The notes below the pieces were generated by a model, which saw only the letters and a list, made by a program, of their open reading frames with translations, had not been told where the DNA came from and ran no database searches. A stretch of 17,568 bases of DNA. It comes from Pelagihabitans sp037969055. Its GTDB lineage: Bacteria > Bacteroidota > Bacteroidia > Flavobacteriales > Flavobacteriaceae. A program made the translations under genes and the position numbers. The stretch lies in NCBI GenBank assembly GCA_037969055.1, contig JBBKWR010000003.1:1-17568 (forward strand), in the 5' to 3' direction. Position 1 is the stretch's first letter. Every line of letters starts with the position of its first letter. This document shows, one piece after another, positions 14,472 through 17,568 of this stretch.

Positions 14472-15113
14472 ATGCATTTTTTATCTCCCCTGTTGGAAGA
14501 TTATATCAAGAATAGCTCAGAGGAAGAACCTGAATTGCTAAGCGATCTTACCAAGGAAACCCATTTAAAGGTCTTGCGCCCTAGAATGCTCACGGGCCAT
14601 TTCCAAGGACGGGTACTCAGCATGCTCTCCAAGATCATCCAACCAAAAAATATATTGGAGATCGGCACCTACACCGGCTATTCGGCCATATGCCTAGCAG
14701 AGGGACTTCAAAAGGACGGACAATTGCACACCATAGACATCAATGAAGAACTGATCATGCTACAGCGCCGGTATTTCGATCAAAGTGGTTATGGGGCACA
14801 AATTGTGCAACATATGGGCGATGCGTTGGAATTGGTCCCGAAAATGGACCTTGTTTTCGACCTCGTGTTCATCGATGCTGAAAAAAAGGACTATCCGGAG
14901 TATTTTGAACAGGTACTCCAAAAAACAAGATCAGGGAGCGTAATTCTCAGCGATAATGTCTTGTGGTCTGGAAAGGTGATCGAGCCACTCGACCCCAAGG
15001 ACATAGCGACTAAAATCCTGATGGAATATAACAAAAAACTAAAGGATGATCCTAGGGTTGAAACGGTGCTGTTGCCCATCCGGGATGGCCTTACCCTAAG
15101 TAGGGTACGCTGA
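14472..15113 (+). CDS. class I SAM-dependent O-methyltransferase (CCoAOMT/catechol type)
   Basis: 213 residues, the size of the small bacterial O-methyltransferase family 3. The SAM-binding motif I is ILEIGTYTGYS at 61-71, followed by an acidic strand end (HTIDIN, Asp89). The divalent-metal ligands of this family are visible as Asp136 (VFIDAEKKDY) and Asp161-Asn162 (ILSDNVLWSGKV). These enzymes methylate catechol-like hydroxyls on small aromatics in a Mg2+-dependent way; the natural substrate here is unknown. The upstream Kmo/KynU genes make a hydroxylated aromatic (3-hydroxyanthranilate), but it is an ortho-aminophenol and the gene is divergent, so a link is only speculative. The ATG at 14472 gives the normal N-terminus. 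Confidence 0.93.
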   Translation: MHFLSPLLEDYIKNSSEEEPELLSDLTKETHLKVLRPRMLTGHFQGRVLSMLSKIIQPKNILEIGTYTGYSAICLAEGLQKDGQLHTIDINEELIMLQRRYFDQSGYGAQIVQHMGDALELVPKMDLVFDLVFIDAEKKDYPEYFEQVLQKTRSGSVILSDNVLWSGKVIEPLDPKDIATKILMEYNKKLKDDPRVETVLLPIRDGLTLSRVR

Positions 15114-15232
15114 ATTTTTTATGCCCCCGATAGTAAGGGGTCCAAAACGTTTTGTAATCTTCGATTCCTAAATTGTTTGGGTATATGAGGATATCCCTAT
15201 CCCAATCTTGCAGTTTTCAAAAGAGGATGGGT

Positions 15233-15565
15233 TCAACCTCGTTTTATGGTACCCGTAACATCATCGACACTTTTCTTGACTTGGTCGACCCCTTTTTTGA
15301 GATCGGTCGAGATGCCATCGCTGAAATTCTTTTTAACGTCGTCGAAGTCTTTTTTGATGTCCTTTACAAAGCTCGTATCTATTCCTTGCTTATCGGCGCT
15401 TTTTTGGATTTCCCTTTTAATGTCCTCTGTAGCGTCCTTTAATTGGCGCATACCCTTGCCCAATCCTTTGGCGATACCGGGAATCTTATCGGAACCGAAG
15501 ACCATGACGATGATAAACATGATAAAGAATATCTCGCCACCACTAATGAATAAAAATTGTATCAT
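15233..15565 (-). CDS. tatA: Sec-independent (twin-arginine) translocase subunit TatA
   Basis: TatA oligomerises in the inner membrane and forms the passage for folded proteins recognised by TatC. 110 residues from the ATG at 15565. A short N-terminal transmembrane helix (about 2-22, FLFISGGEIFFIMFIIVMVFG) ends in the conserved Phe-Gly hinge. The amphipathic helix SDKIPGIAKGLGKGMRQLKDA follows, then a long charged, probably helical tail rich in Lys and Asp. Two earlier starts in frame, TTG 15577 and ATG 15571, lie in or immediately after the -7 element at 15582-15575, so 15565 is chosen; it also gives the N-terminus usual for flavobacterial TatA. No tatC is in the window. A terminator separates it from the M1 peptidase gene upstream. 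Confidence 0.93.
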   Translation of the reverse strand: MIQFLFISGGEIFFIMFIIVMVFGSDKIPGIAKGLGKGMRQLKDATEDIKREIQKSADKQGIDTSFVKDIKKDFDDVKKNFSDGISTDLKKGVDQVKKSVDDVTGTIKRG

Positions 15566-15574
15566 AAGCATGTA

Positions 15575-15582
15575 CAAATATA
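15575..15582 (-). promoter_or_regulatory. -7 promoter element of tatA
   Basis: TATATTTG on the minus strand, an exact TAnnTTTG match, ends 9 bp before the chosen ATG at 15565. This implies an almost leaderless transcript. Confidence 0.55.
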
Positions 15583-15600
15583 ATCAAGATAAGCCACCAA

Positions 15601-15630
15601 AATAAAAAGCCCTGAAAAATACAGGGCCTC
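15601..15630 (-). terminator. rho-independent terminator after the M1 peptidase gene
   Basis: On the minus strand GCCCTG (15627-15622), a 7-nt loop and CAGGGC (15614-15609), followed by TTTTTATT. It starts 18 bp after the peptidase stop codon and lies just ahead of the tatA promoter, so the two genes are separate units. Confidence 0.9.
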
Positions 15631-15645
15631 TTTTCAAAAAATAAG

Positions 15646-17568
15646 TTATTTGCCCTTGATGGTTTCCTTCATTTTGTCAAAGTCGGACTTTTCCACCTTT
15701 TTGGGCCAGGCATTATTGGTTGTATCAATATCCGCCGTTTCGGCCTTTGGATCAACTACTATCCCCGTAAGCTCTTTTTCAGAGGCAATGATCACACTTA
15801 CTTCCTTGTCGTTCTTTCTCCAGATTTCTGGGGGATAGGTGATATTTTGAGTGCTTCCATCAGCATAGGTGTATTCGACGATCAATGGCATCGGAATACC
15901 ACCGGGTTTGTCATAGGTGACCTCATAAAAATATTTGGGCTCCTTGACTTTGGAACGCTCAGCCTCGGTCATGTGGTCCATCATGAATTCTTTAAGCGAC
16001 TTTGAAGTTTCGGATGGGGTCTTGCCCTTTAACGCTGGATCGACTTCCTCACTGCCCTCTTCCGCCAAATATACCATAGGGGGCACATCTGATTCCTTAA
16101 GGTTCCGTGCCGCCATATATTCTTTGAGTTTTTGATTGGGTTCGGTCGACACATAATACTTTTTGAGCGCTTTCACCCCTATGTCAACATAATCAGTGGT
16201 ATAGAACCAGGACCTCCAATACCAATCCAGATCCACCGCTGAGGCATCTTCCATGGTGCGGAAAAAATCTTCGGGGGTCGGGTGCTTGAACATCCAACGT
16301 TTGGCATAGGTCTTAAAGGCGTAATCGAACAGTTCCCTACCCATTACGGTCTCGCGGAGTATGTTCAATGCAGTTGCCGGTTTGCCGTAGGCATTAGGCC
16401 CCAGTTGGTATACGTTCTCAGGGTTCGACATGATCGGGGATATCGTACTTTGATCTCCTGACATATAAGGAACGACTTTGGAAGGGTCGCCCCTTCTCGA
16501 TGGGTATTTGGCATTCGGGGCAATGGCTTCCGGATATTTCTCCCCGAATTCCTGCTCTGCCATATATTGCAAAAAGGTATCCAGACCTTCATCCATCCAA
16601 CCCCACTGTCTTTCGTCGGAATTTACGATCATCGGAAAAAAGTTATGCCCCACTTCATGGATGATCACGCTGAGCATCCCGTACTTCACCTGATCCGAAT
16701 AGGTGCCATCTTCATTGGGGCGGCCATAATTCCAGCAGATCATGGGATACTCCATGCCCTGGTTCTTGGCATGTACCGAAATGGCCTTGGGATACGGATA
16801 ATCAAAAGTATGGCTGGAATAGGAAAGCAAGGTGTGTGCCACTGCCTTGGTGGAATATTCCTCCCAAAGTGGGTTCCCTTCCCTTGGATATAACGAAACC
16901 GCCATTACATCTTTGTTGCCTACTTTTACGGCCTGCATGTCCCAAATAAACTTTCGGGAGCTTGCGAAAGCATAGTCCCTCACATTTTCGGCCTTAAATT
17001 TCCAGGTCTTTTTCTTTTCCGAAAAACGCTTTTCGGCCGCTTCCGCTTCAGCCTGGGTAACGATGATCACCGGCTTGTCGTATGATTTCAGCGCCTTTTC
17101 ATAACGGGTCATCATCTCCTTGGAAAAAACTTCCTTTCTATTTTGAAGCACTCCGGTACCATCAACGATATGATCGGCGGGTACGGTGATGCTAACGTCG
17201 TAATTACCAAAAGTAAGGGCAAACTCCCCATTGCCCCAGAACTGGTGGTTCTGCCATCCTTCTACATCACTATAAACAGCCATTCTTGGGAAAAACTGTG
17301 CAATTACATATGCGCGATTGCCGTCTTCTGCAAAATACTCGTAACCAGATCTAGCTCTAGTAACTGTATGATCTGGAATATTATAATTCCATTTTATAGA
17401 AAAAGATATTTGAGCTTTACTTTTTAAAAGTTGCGGTAAATCTACACGCATCATGGTTTGGTTTATAGTGTATGGCAATGCTTTACCATTTGCATCTTTC
17501 ACATAATCTATATTAAAACCACCATCAAAAGGCTCTGTTAAAAAAGTACCCTTAAAATTTTCGATTGT
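15646..17568 (-). CDS. M1-family zinc metallopeptidase (5' end outside the window)
   Basis: The frame is open from the TAA at 15646-15648 to the right edge: 640 residues visible, N-terminus missing. The zinc site is H304-E305-x-x-H308 in IIHEVGHNFFP with the third ligand Glu327 (GWMDEGLDTF), numbered from the first visible codon; HExxH lies at 16659-16645. Upstream is GMEYPMICWNYG, the equivalent of the GAMEN substrate motif of M1 aminopeptidases. N-terminal beta-sandwich sequence precedes it, and a C-terminal helical and beta region follows (PGGIPMPLIVEYTYADGS). The large size and context suggest a secreted or periplasmic peptidase taking amino acids from peptide N-termini; the signal peptide would be beyond the edge. 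A GTG at 17502 could be mistaken for the start, but 22 family-like codons precede it. Base composition changes sharply near 17330. Confidence 0.93.
   Translation of the reverse strand, partial: TIENFKGTFLTEPFDGGFNIDYVKDANGKALPYTINQTMMRVDLPQLLKSKAQISFSIKWNYNIPDHTVTRARSGYEYFAEDGNRAYVIAQFFPRMAVYSDVEGWQNHQFWGNGEFALTFGNYDVSITVPADHIVDGTGVLQNRKEVFSKEMMTRYEKALKSYDKPVIIVTQAEAEAAEKRFSEKKKTWKFKAENVRDYAFASSRKFIWDMQAVKVGNKDVMAVSLYPREGNPLWEEYSTKAVAHTLLSYSSHTFDYPYPKAISVHAKNQGMEYPMICWNYGRPNEDGTYSDQVKYGMLSVIIHEVGHNFFPMIVNSDERQWGWMDEGLDTFLQYMAEQEFGEKYPEAIAPNAKYPSRRGDPSKVVPYMSGDQSTISPIMSNPENVYQLGPNAYGKPATALNILRETVMGRELFDYAFKTYAKRWMFKHPTPEDFFRTMEDASAVDLDWYWRSWFYTTDYVDIGVKALKKYYVSTEPNQKLKEYMAARNLKESDVPPMVYLAEEGSEEVDPALKGKTPSETSKSLKEFMMDHMTEAERSKVKEPKYFYEVTYDKPGGIPMPLIVEYTYADGSTQNITYPPEIWRKNDKEVSVIIASEKELTGIVVDPKAETADIDTTNNAWPKKVEKSDFDKMKETIKGK

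Noticed and set aside
8226..15113. A secondary-metabolite cluster made of kmo, kynU, GNAT, O-methyltransferase and MFS
   Set aside because: The genes are in several separate transcription units on both strands, no scaffold-forming enzyme is present, and kmo/kynU are explained by NAD synthesis.
17500..17502. GTG at 17502 as the start of the M1 peptidase
   Set aside because: The frame is open to the window edge with 22 further family-like codons, so the gene is simply truncated by the window.

Overview
The window is about 17.6 kb of chromosome from a member of the Bacteroidota, most likely a marine Flavobacteriaceae. Three things point there: exact copies of the Bacteroidota -7 promoter motif TAnnTTTG just ahead of many start codons, an almost complete lack of Shine-Dalgarno sequences, and gene families typical of that group (TPR-type hybrid sensor kinase, kynurenine-pathway NAD synthesis genes, a cysteine-less 'C4 zinc ribbon' protein, and a TatA that starts with FISGGEIFF). 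Genes are tightly packed on both strands. I see no tRNA, rRNA, transposase, integrase, CRISPR array or toxin-antitoxin pair.

Layout. (1) 1-1842, plus strand: the tail of a small Cys-rich membrane protein resembling NqrM/DUF539, an ECF-type sigma factor with a TTG start, and lipA. (2) 1875-5226, plus strand: a 14-bp tandem repeat array, then a class I GAPDH whose stop codon overlaps the TTG start of a hybrid histidine kinase. (3) 5207-6214, minus strand: lpxK, whose tail overlaps the kinase tail. (4) 6262-8138, plus strand: a Nif3-like metal-centre protein and a coiled-coil zinc-ribbon-family protein, an apparent operon closed by a terminator. (5) 8226-10413, minus strand: kmo (kynurenine 3-monooxygenase) and a solitary clpP, with a strong hairpin between them. 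(6) 10527-11195, plus strand: a secreted protein of unknown function, meeting a YbjJ-like MFS transporter (minus) tail to tail. An octanucleotide tandem repeat fills the transporter's predicted 5' leader. (7) 12550-14407, minus strand: kynU (kynureninase) and a GNAT acetyltransferase, with a divergent SAM O-methyltransferase at 14472-15113. (8) 15233-17568, minus strand: tatA and a partial M1-type metallopeptidase that runs off the right edge.

Working together: Kmo and KynU are consecutive steps from kynurenine to 3-hydroxyanthranilate, the route to quinolinate and NAD. They lie about 3 kb apart with unrelated genes between. Nif3-like and zinc-ribbon-family proteins are probably co-transcribed. 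GAPDH and the sensor kinase are probably translationally coupled. The other genes are housekeeping (lipoate, lipid A, proteolysis, Tat export).

I did not find a clearly new multi-gene system. The observations most worth a second look are the sharp base-composition break inside the M1 peptidase gene near 17330, the repeat array occupying the MFS 5' leader beneath a well-spaced promoter, the loss of all four zinc ligands in the zinc-ribbon protein, the 14-bp repeat array ahead of gap, the GAPDH-sensor kinase coupling, and a possible decayed gene between the sigma factor and lipA.
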